Of a stretch of 6,044 nucleotides of DNA, positions 1 to 5,939 are shown one piece after another. This DNA comes from Candidatus Tectimicrobiota bacterium (GTDB lineage: Bacteria; JACPSX01): the NCBI GenBank assembly GCA_016193065.1, contig JACPSX010000157.1:1-6044 (forward strand), read 5' to 3'. The notes under the pieces were generated by a model that saw nothing but the letters and a program-made list of their open reading frames with translations, was not told the DNA's origin and ran no database searches. Positions within the stretch are counted from its first letter, which is position 1. Every line of letters begins with the position of its first letter. The position numbers and the translations under genes are program-made.

Positions 1-1548
1 CGGACGGCCTCCATCGTCTGGGACCTGCAGTATGACTGGGCCGACCAGGAATGGATGGCCGGCCGTCACAAGCGGAACGCCCTCGATGCTCCCGTAGCCA
101 TTTACGAGGTCCACCTGGGTTCGTGGAGGCGCGTTCTCGAAGACGGGAACCGCTCTCTCTCCTACCGGGAGCTCGCCCTTTCCCTGACCGAGTACGTCGT
201 CGAGATGGGCTACACTCACGTAGAGCTGCTGCCGGTCATGGAGCACCCGTTTTTCGGCTCCTGGGGATATCAGACAGCGGGTTACTTCGCCCCGGACAGC
301 CGGTATGGGACCCCGCAGGACCTCATGGTTCTCATCGACACGCTTCACCAGCACGGCATCGGCGTGATCCTGGATTGGGTCCCCTCCCACTTCCCGGCCG
401 ATGAACACGGGCTGGTCTATTTCGACGGGACCTGCCTCTACGAGCATGCCTATCCGCAGAAGGGGTTTCATCCGGACTGGAAAAGCTACATCTTCAACCA
501 CGGCCGCAACGAGGTGCGGGCTTTTCTGATCAGCAACGCTCTCTTCTGGCTGGATAAATACCACGCCGACGGCCTGCGGGTCGACGCCGTCGCCTCCATG
601 CTCTACCTGGATTACTCCCGGAAGGAAGGCGAGTGGATGCCGAACATCTACGGCGGGCGCGAAAACCTGGAGGCCATTTCCTTCCTCAAGCGCATGAACG
701 AAGCGGTGTACGGGGCGTTTCCCGACGTGCAGACCATCGCCGAGGAGTCCACCGCCTGGCCCATGGTTTCCCGGCCGGTTTATGTGGGCGGCCTGGGCTT
801 CGGCATGAAATGGAACATGGGATGGATGCACGATACCCTGGAGTACTTCTGCAAAGACCCCGTCCATCGCCAATATCATCACAACCGGATCACCTTCAGC
901 ATCTTGTATGCCTTTTCGGAGAACTTCGTGCTGCCCCTGTCCCACGATGAGGTGGTGCACGGGAAAGGCTCCTTGCTGGGAGCAATGCCGGGGAACGACT
1001 GGCAGCGCTTTGCCAACCTGCGGCTCCTGTACGGCTTCCTGTACGCACATCCAGGCAAGAAGTTGATGTTCATGGGAGGGGAATTTGGACAGTGGAGCGA
1101 ATGGAACCACGACGCCGGCCTGGAATGGCACCTGCTGCAATTTCCTCCCCATCAAGGGGTGAAACGCTGGGTAAAAGATTTAAACATCTTTTACCGCAGC
1201 GAGCCCGCCCTTTATCAGGTGGACTTCGACAACAAAGGATTTGAATGGATCGATTGCAACGATCACACGAACAGCATCCTGAGTTTCCTGCGCCGCGGCC
1301 AGGATCCGAACAATCTCTTGGCCATCGTCTGTAACTTCACCCCCGTACCGCGTCACCACTGCCGCGTGGGAGTTCCACTAGGCGGATACTGGCAGGAAGT
1401 GCTCAACAGCGATGCCTCCCTTTACGGGGGCAGCGGTCTGGGAAACCTCGGGGGAGTGAGCGCCTCTCCGGTTTCAACCCACGGGCGGCCCTATTCACTC
1501 GACGTGACGGTTCCTCCCTTGGCCGCAGTCATTTTCAAACCCGAATGA
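1..1548 (+). CDS. glgB: 1,4-alpha-glucan branching enzyme GlgB, 5' end cut by the window
   Basis: Glycogen branching enzyme of the GH13 family. It cleaves alpha-1,4-linked glucan chains and rejoins them through alpha-1,6 bonds during cytoplasmic glycogen synthesis. The frame is open from base 1, so the ATG at 55 is internal: the residues before it continue the family sequence into [11 protein letters not shown]. About 515 residues are present; full enzymes are usually about 630-730, so the N-terminal region and most of the CBM48 domain lie outside. The GH13 regions are clear: [10 protein letters not shown], then [12 protein letters not shown] with the nucleophile Asp at 583-585, TIAEEST with the acid/base Glu at 742-744, and [10 protein letters not shown] with the third catalytic Asp at 946-948. 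[16 protein letters not shown] and [15 protein letters not shown] are typical GlgB blocks. The last ~110 residues form the C-terminal beta domain, ending at TGA 1546-1548. I see no frameshift or lost catalytic residue. No other glycogen gene is visible in the window. Confidence 0.97.
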   Translation, partial: RTASIVWDLQYDWADQEWMAGRHKRNALDAPVAIYEVHLGSWRRVLEDGNRSLSYRELALSLTEYVVEMGYTHVELLPVMEHPFFGSWGYQTAGYFAPDSRYGTPQDLMVLIDTLHQHGIGVILDWVPSHFPADEHGLVYFDGTCLYEHAYPQKGFHPDWKSYIFNHGRNEVRAFLISNALFWLDKYHADGLRVDAVASMLYLDYSRKEGEWMPNIYGGRENLEAISFLKRMNEAVYGAFPDVQTIAEESTAWPMVSRPVYVGGLGFGMKWNMGWMHDTLEYFCKDPVHRQYHHNRITFSILYAFSENFVLPLSHDEVVHGKGSLLGAMPGNDWQRFANLRLLYGFLYAHPGKKLMFMGGEFGQWSEWNHDAGLEWHLLQFPPHQGVKRWVKDLNIFYRSEPALYQVDFDNKGFEWIDCNDHTNSILSFLRRGQDPNNLLAIVCNFTPVPRHHCRVGVPLGGYWQEVLNSDASLYGGSGLGNLGGVSASPVSTHGRPYSLDVTVPPLAAVIFKPE

Positions 1549-1570
1549 AGTGAACCATGGACGCGAGAGG

Positions 1571-1596
1571 CGGCTCAGCCGGGACAGTGTCCTGAG
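1571..1596. other. Hairpin-forming segment just after glgB, possible weak terminator
   Basis: Two small overlapping hairpins can be drawn 23-48 nt after the glgB stop: CGGCT-C-AGCCG at 1571-1581, and GGAC-AGT-GTCC at 1582-1592, the latter extendable by CTCA (1574-1577) pairing with TGAG (1593-1596) across a bulge. No T-run follows, so it is not a standard intrinsic terminator. It might slow transcription, protect the glgB 3' end or be part of the neighbouring repeat. The pairing is seen in the sequence; any role is a guess. Confidence 0.3.
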
Positions 1597-1618
1597 TCAG
1601 AAATCCGCGCACTAAAAT

Positions 1619-1730
1619 CCCCTCTCCCCGGGTACCCCGGGTGCCCTTTGGGCGTGCGGAGAGGGCTAGGGTGAGGGGGGCTCCCGCTGTATACACCCTC
1701 ATCCCCCTCCTCTCCCTTAGAAGGGAGGAG
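1619..1730. repeat. Palindromic REP/MITE-like intergenic repeat
   Basis: A GC-rich block built from inverted pieces. CCCTCTCC at 1620-1627 pairs with GGAGAGGG at 1658-1665; nested inside is GCCC-TTT-GGGC at 1643-1653. The stretch GGAGAGGGCTAGGGTGAGGG (1658-1677) is imperfectly repeated in inverted orientation at about 1697-1716 (roughly 15 of 20 positions). A terminal hairpin CTCCC-TTAGAA-GGGAG lies at 1712-1727. The motif combination GAGAGGG-CTAGGGTGAGGG is a common signature of dispersed intergenic palindromes in GC-rich bacterial genomes. There is no coding capacity for a transposase, so if mobile it would need one in trans. It could also influence transcription between glgB and the next operon. 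Outer limits are approximate. Confidence 0.6.
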
Positions 1731-1812
1731 TGCAAAGACAGTCCAGATCGTGGTGGAAATAGTCATCGGATTTCTAACTCACCACACGAGACGGGAGAAG
1801 GCGTCCGGAGAA

Positions 1813-1841
1813 ATGCCAGGGGAACCAACAAGGAGTATAAT
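1813..1841 (+). promoter_or_regulatory. Candidate sigma-70-type promoter for the DUF6178-like gene
   Basis: A perfect -10 hexamer TATAAT lies at 1836-1841. Exactly 17 bp upstream is ATGCCA (1813-1818), which matches TTGACA at 4 of 6 positions. Transcription would start near 1848 and give a leader of about 35 nt containing the Shine-Dalgarno at 1869-1874. Position and spacing are right for the operon beginning at 1884. The spacing and hexamers are seen directly; promoter activity is inferred. Confidence 0.5.
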
Positions 1842-1868
1842 AAGTTTTGCAAAGTCCCGAGCAATCCC

Positions 1869-1874
1869 AGGAGA
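1869..1874 (+). promoter_or_regulatory. Shine-Dalgarno that fixes the start of the DUF6178-like gene
   Basis: AGGAGA ends 9 nt before the ATG at 1884. It supports this start over the in-frame ATG at 1641, which lies inside the palindromic repeat and upstream of the candidate promoter. Confidence 0.65.
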
Positions 1875-1883
1875 GCACGTCTC

Positions 1884-3617
1884 ATGAGCACCGGTGAAGA
1901 AAGGGAAAATTCTTCTTCCCTCCGTCGCAAACTCGAAGAGAAGAGGGCGAAGTTTTACTCCCGCCGGACTCCCCGGGAGCGCCTGGAAACTGTCCTGTCC
2001 GATCCGGAGGGAGAAATTCTCATCCGCTCCCTGCCTCCCGTGGAACTCCACCTGTTCACCCGCGAGGTGGACCCCGAGGACCGGATCCCTCTGGTGGAGA
2101 TGGCTTCCATGGACCAGATCCAGCGCATGATGGACTTTTCCTGCTGGAAAAAAGACACCCTCGACATCGACTCCTTGAGCCAGTGGATCCAAACCCTGCG
2201 GGATTGCAGCCCCGCCAAACTTACCGAGGCCCTGGAGAATCTCGACACGGAGTTATGGGTCCTTTTCCTGCGCCATCACCTGGAGATCGGCAAGACGGGA
2301 GACGACCGGGAACTAATGGAGGAAGAACGCTCCTACGATCTCAGCTTCGATGACCTCTATTTTTTCCGCTACAGGTGCTCCGAAGACATCCAGCCCCTCG
2401 TCTTCCAGTGCCTCGAGGAGATCTACCGTTTGGGGCCGGCCCGCACCGCCCCAGTTCTGGAAGGAGCACTGTGGGAAATGGACGCTCCCCTGCAGGAGGA
2501 AGCGTACCGCCTGCGCCAGGGGCGCATGGAAGAAAGCGGCTTCCCGGATTACTTCGAGGCCTTGCGGATCTACCAGATCCAGAACCGCAGTCCCGATCTG
2601 AAAGAGGAACCGCCGAAGCCGGCTGACTTCCCCGAGAAGGACAGTAAAGCGCCGGACGAGTTTCCACCCCAGTACGCCCTGGTGTTTGCGGATTCAGGTC
2701 CCTCGTTCCTCAAAAGAACCCTGGAACAAGGCATTCCGTCCGAGCGCATGGAGCATCTCTGGTGGGAGCTCACCTACCTCTGCCACAAGGTTTTCATTGC
2801 GGATCAGGTGGACCTGGGAGACCGGGAGGAGATCACCCAGGCCCTCGCCCGTACCCACGACCTGCTCAGCCTGTCCCTCGAGAACTTGAGCGCCGGCCGC
2901 TTGGAACAGTCCCGCTTCCTGCTTCAGGAGCATTTTGCCGAAGCGATTTTCCGGGCCGGATACAACCTGACCCAGAGTCTGCGGCACCGTGCCCTCGCTT
3001 TGGCCCGGCAGGGGTGGCTCGCCCGGGCCCCGGGGCTCTCCTTTCTGGATTCCCCGAGCGAGGAGGTCCTGAGAGGACTAGACCACCGCCATCCCCGATT
3101 CCCTCTGGTTTTGGACCCCGGGGGAAAACCGGGTTTCCGGGACGTAAAGACGCTGGAAGACATCACCCGGTTGGAGAGAGAACTGACGATCATCGAGAGC
3201 ATCGGCGAAGTCCTTCCCGTCCTCCTCAACTCTTCCTGGCCGCAGATTTTCAGGCTGGATCTGTCCGGATGTCTCCCCGATTCGTGGCAGGAGATGCAGT
3301 TGAGCACCCTCTTCCTCACGGGCTTTGCGAACGAACAACTGGGCCATGGATTTCACCTGCTCCCGATCCACGCCAGGGATTTAAGACATCTCCATCACGG
3401 CTGCCGGGAGCACGAAGCTGCGGTCTTAAAAAAAGAGATCAAGAAACGGTTCGAGACCGATCTGGGCCGGTGCTTTGGAAGCGACTCCGCGCGGCTTGCA
3501 GGCGCCATAGACTATGTGCGCAGATGCTGGCGGATTTTTGAAGAGGAATTTCTCGCGATCAACCCCCATGAATCCATCGACCCGCGGTTCATTCGAAGTC
3601 TCCTGGTTCGGGGTTGA
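1884..3617 (+). CDS. DUF6178-like helical protein of unknown function, 577 aa
   Basis: No biochemical function is known to me. From memory the sequence fits the DUF6178 family found mainly in deltaproteobacteria. Visible family-like traits are an N-terminal helical region (about residues 35-135) with the blocks IRSLPPVELHLFTREVDPED, MMDFSCWKKDTLD and WIQTL, which loosely recall the helical repeats of MgtE N-terminal domains, and a block EESGFPDYFEALRIYQ at about 216-231. A charged, proline-rich linker follows at about 240-265, then a mostly helical C-terminal half. The first 30 residues are strongly charged and probably disordered. There is no signal peptide or membrane segment, so it is likely cytoplasmic. 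The start at 1884 is chosen for its AGGAGA site; the frame is open further upstream to 1641, but that part reads through the repeat and looks non-coding. The stop at 3615-3617 is 5 nt before the next ATG, so it is very likely co-transcribed with the RNA methyltransferase, which hints at a link to RNA modification or ribosome biology. That link is inference only. Confidence 0.75.
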   Translation: MSTGEERENSSSLRRKLEEKRAKFYSRRTPRERLETVLSDPEGEILIRSLPPVELHLFTREVDPEDRIPLVEMASMDQIQRMMDFSCWKKDTLDIDSLSQWIQTLRDCSPAKLTEALENLDTELWVLFLRHHLEIGKTGDDRELMEEERSYDLSFDDLYFFRYRCSEDIQPLVFQCLEEIYRLGPARTAPVLEGALWEMDAPLQEEAYRLRQGRMEESGFPDYFEALRIYQIQNRSPDLKEEPPKPADFPEKDSKAPDEFPPQYALVFADSGPSFLKRTLEQGIPSERMEHLWWELTYLCHKVFIADQVDLGDREEITQALARTHDLLSLSLENLSAGRLEQSRFLLQEHFAEAIFRAGYNLTQSLRHRALALARQGWLARAPGLSFLDSPSEEVLRGLDHRHPRFPLVLDPGGKPGFRDVKTLEDITRLERELTIIESIGEVLPVLLNSSWPQIFRLDLSGCLPDSWQEMQLSTLFLTGFANEQLGHGFHLLPIHARDLRHLHHGCREHEAAVLKKEIKKRFETDLGRCFGSDSARLAGAIDYVRRCWRIFEEEFLAINPHESIDPRFIRSLLVRG

Positions 3618-3622
3618 ACTCC

Positions 3623-4540
3623 ATGCCCACGAAGCTCCTGGAGATCCTGGGACGCTACCGCCCTCTCATTGAGGATTGGGAAGGGTGGCTCGCGGCGCTG
3701 GAGAACCCTGCTCCGACCTACGCTCGCCTGAATACACTGAAAGGAAGCGAATCGGAAATTTGCGACCTCATGTCCCGTAGCGGGCTGCACCTGGTCCCGA
3801 CCCTGGTTCCCACCTGCTACGAACTGCGCGATTGCGACCACCCGGGCCATCTGCCCATGTACTTTCAAGGTCTCTTCCACTCCCAGGATCTCACCTCTGC
3901 CGTGCCTTCCTGGTTCTTGAACCCTGCCGCCGGGGAAATGGTCCTGGATCTGTGCGCCGCGCCGGGCAGCAAGACCAGCCACCTGGCCCAGCTCATGGAA
4001 AACCAGGGACTCATCATCGCCAACGAGATCCAGACCCACCGCCTGAAGAGTCTGGTAGCGAACCTGGAGCGATTGGGTGTAACCAATGCGGCGATCACCC
4101 GCTATGCGGGCCAGGACTTCCCCCTGCGCATCCAGTTCGACCGGATCCTTGTGGACGCCCCCTGTTCCGGTGAGGGAACACTGCGGGCACGGGAAGCCCG
4201 GCGCTACGATTCCGCGCCACGGCTCCACGAGCGCCTGGCCAACGTACAAGGTCGGTTACTCGTGCGGGCCTTGAAGCTGCTGCGTCCGGGAGGGACCTTG
4301 ATTTATTCGACGTGCACGTATGCCCCCGAAGAAAATGAAGAGGTGGTGGACGGATTCCTCCGGCAAGGAGGAGTTCAGATTGAGGAAGTTTCCTGTCCCC
4401 TGCCCCATCACCCGGGGATCACAACCTGGAACGACAAAACCTATTCCTCCGAGGTGACCAAATGCCTGCGGTTTTACCCCTCGGAGGTCAACTCAACGGG
4501 GTTTTTCATTGCTCAATTTCGCAAGACCGGAGACTTATAG
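3623..4540 (+). CDS. RNA (cytosine-C5) methyltransferase, RsmB/RsmF/NSUN family
   Basis: A SAM-dependent enzyme predicted to methylate carbon 5 of a cytosine in rRNA or possibly tRNA. The family core is complete in 305 residues: the N-terminal block YARLNTLK, the substrate-facing block GLFHSQDLTSAVP, SAM motif I DLCAAPGSKTSHLA from 3947, DAPCSGEGT with the Cys at 4163-4165 needed for product release, and YSTCTYAPEENE with the nucleophilic Cys at 4313-4315. The end (GFFIAQFRK) is the usual end of the catalytic domain. It lacks the N-terminal NusB-like domain of RsmB and also the C-terminal PUA-like domain of RsmF, which is instead encoded by the next ORF. The exact target base cannot be named from sequence. 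I chose ATG 3623, 5 nt after the previous stop, with a weak GGGG upstream; a TTG at 3614 overlapping the previous stop would add three residues. Translation is probably coupled to the gene before it. Confidence 0.93.
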   Translation: MPTKLLEILGRYRPLIEDWEGWLAALENPAPTYARLNTLKGSESEICDLMSRSGLHLVPTLVPTCYELRDCDHPGHLPMYFQGLFHSQDLTSAVPSWFLNPAAGEMVLDLCAAPGSKTSHLAQLMENQGLIIANEIQTHRLKSLVANLERLGVTNAAITRYAGQDFPLRIQFDRILVDAPCSGEGTLRAREARRYDSAPRLHERLANVQGRLLVRALKLLRPGGTLIYSTCTYAPEENEEVVDGFLRQGGVQIEEVSCPLPHHPGITTWNDKTYSSEVTKCLRFYPSEVNSTGFFIAQFRKTGDL

Positions 4541-4979
4541 CGCGGTTCTCTCTTATTTGGCCGCACGCTTCGGAATTCCCGAGGAAATCTTTGCAGCCTA
4601 CGGGATTCTGGACGCCGGGAGCAATTTACGCCTTGTGTCCGCAAGCCCCCACCTGGATTCCCTGTCCGCAATCAAGGTGGAGGTAGTGGGACTGCGGCTG
4701 GTTCGTAAGACAAACAAGGGTTGGAAGCCGACCAGCGCCGCTCTCCAGTTCCTGGCGCCGTGGATTACTAAGAGTCTCGTCCACTTGGAACCCGCCGAAG
4801 AAATTCCATTCCTGCAAGGCCAGGCAATCCAGCGCGCCTTTGAAGTGGAGCCGGGATACGTCGCCGTGCAGGGGCGCACCGGCATCTTGGGCTGCGGCTT
4901 GTACCGGCCGCCGTTTCTCCTCTCCCAAATCCCCGCCTCCAGCCGCGCTCCGTTCTTTTTCAGCGAAGCAAGCGAGTAA
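4509..4979 (+). CDS. Stand-alone PUA-like RNA-binding protein, partner of the adjacent methyltransferase
   Basis: A 156-residue protein resembling the C-terminal PUA-like RNA-binding domain of RsmF-type rRNA methyltransferases. An N-terminal helical part (about residues 8-35, with YSAVLSYLAARFGIPEEIF) is followed by the beta-rich core with VEVVGLRLVRK, TSAALQFLAPW, FLQGQAIQ, EPGYVAVQ and LGCGLYRPPFLLSQIP, a pattern typical of this fold. It probably helps place the methyltransferase on its RNA. The ORF overlaps the methyltransferase by 32 nt and lies in the +1 frame relative to it. The only start that keeps the N-terminal helix is TTG 4509, with a modest ACGGGG sequence about 7 nt upstream; the next in-frame TTG is 4557. 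A split RsmF or a programmed or mutational frameshift joining the two ORFs are alternatives, but the methyltransferase ends at a natural family boundary. A diverged second copy of residues 75-109 lies at the window's right edge. Confidence 0.8.
   Translation: MLNFARPETYSAVLSYLAARFGIPEEIFAAYGILDAGSNLRLVSASPHLDSLSAIKVEVVGLRLVRKTNKGWKPTSAALQFLAPWITKSLVHLEPAEEIPFLQGQAIQRAFEVEPGYVAVQGRTGILGCGLYRPPFLLSQIPASSRAPFFFSEASE
4731..4833 (+). repeat. Direct repeat, left copy (inside the PUA-like gene)
   Basis: Left member of a 103-bp ungapped direct repeat with offset 1211 and 16 mismatches. The mismatches change only four of 34 residues, so most are silent, as expected for two gene copies that diverged under selection. 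The right member is at 5942-6044 and continues beyond the window. The toxin-antitoxin operon and the methylase tail lie between them. Confidence 0.85.
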
Positions 4980-4999
4980 GCAACTGACAAGGTCACTCA

Positions 5000-5440
5000 T
5001 TAACTCACGGCGAGGGCCTTGGAAAAACTCATCCCCACTTGGAAGAAGTGTTCGTCTTCTGCGAGTACCCGAGAAAGACCGCGCTCTTGCATAATTACCA
5101 TTGATGTCAGATCAGTAAACGAGATGTCGAGCTTATCCTGAAACCGCTTCCGAAGTTCCCATGCAGCAACAAAGCGATCCGATGTTATCCGCTCCACTAT
5201 CAGATGGCCCAAGGTGGCAGCAGCGAAGAGCCCTTCTGCAAACTTAACGGCTTCTGAAAAGGGTTCTCGCCGAAATAACAAAGTAATGACCTCATCGAGA
5301 ACATAATCGCTTGTATATATGGCGACTCGCTGATCCCGGAGTTCCTGATAGAATCTCTTTACCACCGTATGACGAGGATCCCGGCGGTGTCCCAGCGCCA
5401 TCCACCCCCAGCTATCTACAAAGACAGGATCAAGACTCAT
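5000..5440 (-). CDS. PIN-domain ribonuclease toxin, VapC-like
   Basis: A 146-residue PIN-domain protein, predicted to be a Mg-dependent endoribonuclease toxin of a type II toxin-antitoxin pair that blocks translation by cutting RNA. All four conserved acidic positions are visible: Asp9 in FVDSWGW, Glu50 in YVLDEVITLL, Asp110 in FTDLTSMVIM and Asp129 in VLAEDEHFF. The length is typical. The start ATG (5438-5440) overlaps the antitoxin stop in an ATGA arrangement, so translation is coupled to the antitoxin gene. No strong Shine-Dalgarno of its own is seen. The stop at 5000-5002 is 20 nt from the end of the convergent PUA-like gene. Base composition is visibly more AT-rich than the genes to the left, which suggests acquisition by transfer. 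Nothing suggests inactivation. Confidence 0.9.
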   Translation of the reverse strand: MSLDPVFVDSWGWMALGHRRDPRHTVVKRFYQELRDQRVAIYTSDYVLDEVITLLFRREPFSEAVKFAEGLFAAATLGHLIVERITSDRFVAAWELRKRFQDKLDISFTDLTSMVIMQERGLSRVLAEDEHFFQVGMSFSKALAVS

Positions 5441-5652
5441 GGGGTCGCTTCCCGATCACCGTAGAGTTCACGCTCAATCTCCTCCGCCGATAGGGAGCTC
5501 CCAGACAGAATTCCGGCCACTGCCAGCAAGGGTTCTTCTTGCTCTACAACCTTCCGCGAGATGAATTCAATAAAGTCGAGCACCTCACGAAGTGCGGGCT
5601 CCGGCAGCTGCTCCAATCTTTCCAGGATGTTCTCCTTCAGGGATTGCCCCAT
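5437..5652 (-). CDS. DUF2281/VapB-like antitoxin, partner of the PIN toxin
   Basis: A 71-residue protein first in the two-gene toxin-antitoxin operon. The N-terminal half, with ILERLEQLPEPALREVLDFIEFI at about residues 9-31, matches the pattern of DUF2281-type antitoxins that pair with PIN toxins. The C-terminal half (LSGSSLSAEEIERELYG) is short and probably disordered until it wraps over the toxin active site. The start is secure: AGGAGG is located 6 nt before the ATG. No clear DNA-binding domain (AbrB or ribbon-helix-helix) is visible, so how the operon represses itself is unclear. Pairing with the toxin is supported by the 4-nt overlap and shared strand. Confidence 0.85.
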   Translation of the reverse strand: MGQSLKENILERLEQLPEPALREVLDFIEFISRKVVEQEEPLLAVAGILSGSSLSAEEIERELYGDREATP

Positions 5653-5828
5653 CTTTCTCCTCCTTCTCTTGGGATTGGATAAGACCGAGTTAAAAGCATT
5701 GCCCTCCCCCGCTACCCCTTCTTTCTTACCAATATATCATCGCCTCGCTCGCGCAAAAAAGCAACATGACGTTGACCACCGGGGAGCGCAGGGCACCATA
5801 AAAAGCCCGTAGTCTCCTAATTTGATTA
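5653..5828. other. Gene-free gap upstream of the toxin-antitoxin operon
   Basis: No coding region is supported here. The toxin-antitoxin promoter should lie in this gap on the minus strand. The best candidate I see is TATATT (complement of 5732-5737) preceded by a T-rich stretch and TTGCGC, but the spacing to TTGCGC is only 14 bp, so I do not call it. Near the right end GGGC and GCCC flank the sequence ACCATAAAAA (about 5790-5807), a possible small hairpin. No operator palindrome is convincing. Confidence 0.4.
5659..5664 (-). promoter_or_regulatory. Strong Shine-Dalgarno of the antitoxin gene
   Basis: On the minus strand AGGAGG lies 6 nt before the antitoxin ATG (5650-5652). It is far stronger than anything in front of the toxin ATG, which fits the need for antitoxin to be made in excess. 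Confidence 0.7.
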
Positions 5829-5939
5829 TTACACCTCGTACACCATCAGAGCCTTGTCGCCATAGTGATTGATGACCTTGATGGCAATTTTACCCTTAGA
5901 TGGCAGGTCGAAGGGCCAGCTTTTCGTGGAGTAAAGGGC
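5829..5939 (-). pseudogene. C-terminal remnant of a DNA methyltransferase or restriction-type protein
   Basis: The minus strand reads ALYSTKSWPFDLP, then KIAIKVINHYGD and ALMVYEV before a TAA at 5829-5831, about 36-37 codons in all. From memory this resembles the C-terminal end of large site-specific DNA methyltransferases or associated restriction-modification proteins, where phrases such as VKVINHYGDEV and VYEV or VFEV close the protein. The resemblance is to a family pattern, not a search result. Upstream, toward higher coordinates, the sequence changes at about 5937 into a plus-strand copy of the PUA-like gene, so no catalytic domain is present and the gene is a decayed fragment. It sits beside a toxin-antitoxin pair, consistent with former mobile or defence DNA. 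Confidence 0.6.

Noticed and set aside
51-404. A 117-codon plus-strand open frame overlapping glgB
   Set aside because: Shadow frame of the branching enzyme, rich in Arg, Pro and Gly with no family resemblance.
1749-1786. GTGGTG and CACCAC as possible stem arms before the DUF6178-like gene
   Set aside because: Only six base pairs around a loop of about 24 nt; too weak to call a regulatory structure.
1641-1883. An 81-codon N-terminal extension of the DUF6178-like protein
   Set aside because: It starts inside the palindromic repeat, precedes the candidate promoter and has low-complexity Arg-rich content; the AGGAGA-backed ATG at 1884 is better.
2762-3541. A 259-codon plus-strand open frame inside the DUF6178-like gene
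   Set aside because: It overlaps the real gene in another frame and is overly rich in Pro, Arg and Gly, as expected of a shadow frame in GC-rich DNA.
3512-4249. A 245-codon minus-strand open frame opposite the methyltransferase
   Set aside because: It is antisense to a gene with clear catalytic motifs and shows no recognisable domain.
4980-4999. Possible bidirectional terminator between the convergent PUA-like gene and toxin gene
   Set aside because: Only 20 nt with no stable hairpin or T-run in it or in the adjoining gene ends.
5561-5812. An 83-codon plus-strand open frame opposite the antitoxin
   Set aside because: It is antisense to the well-supported antitoxin and its Shine-Dalgarno, and shows no domain pattern.
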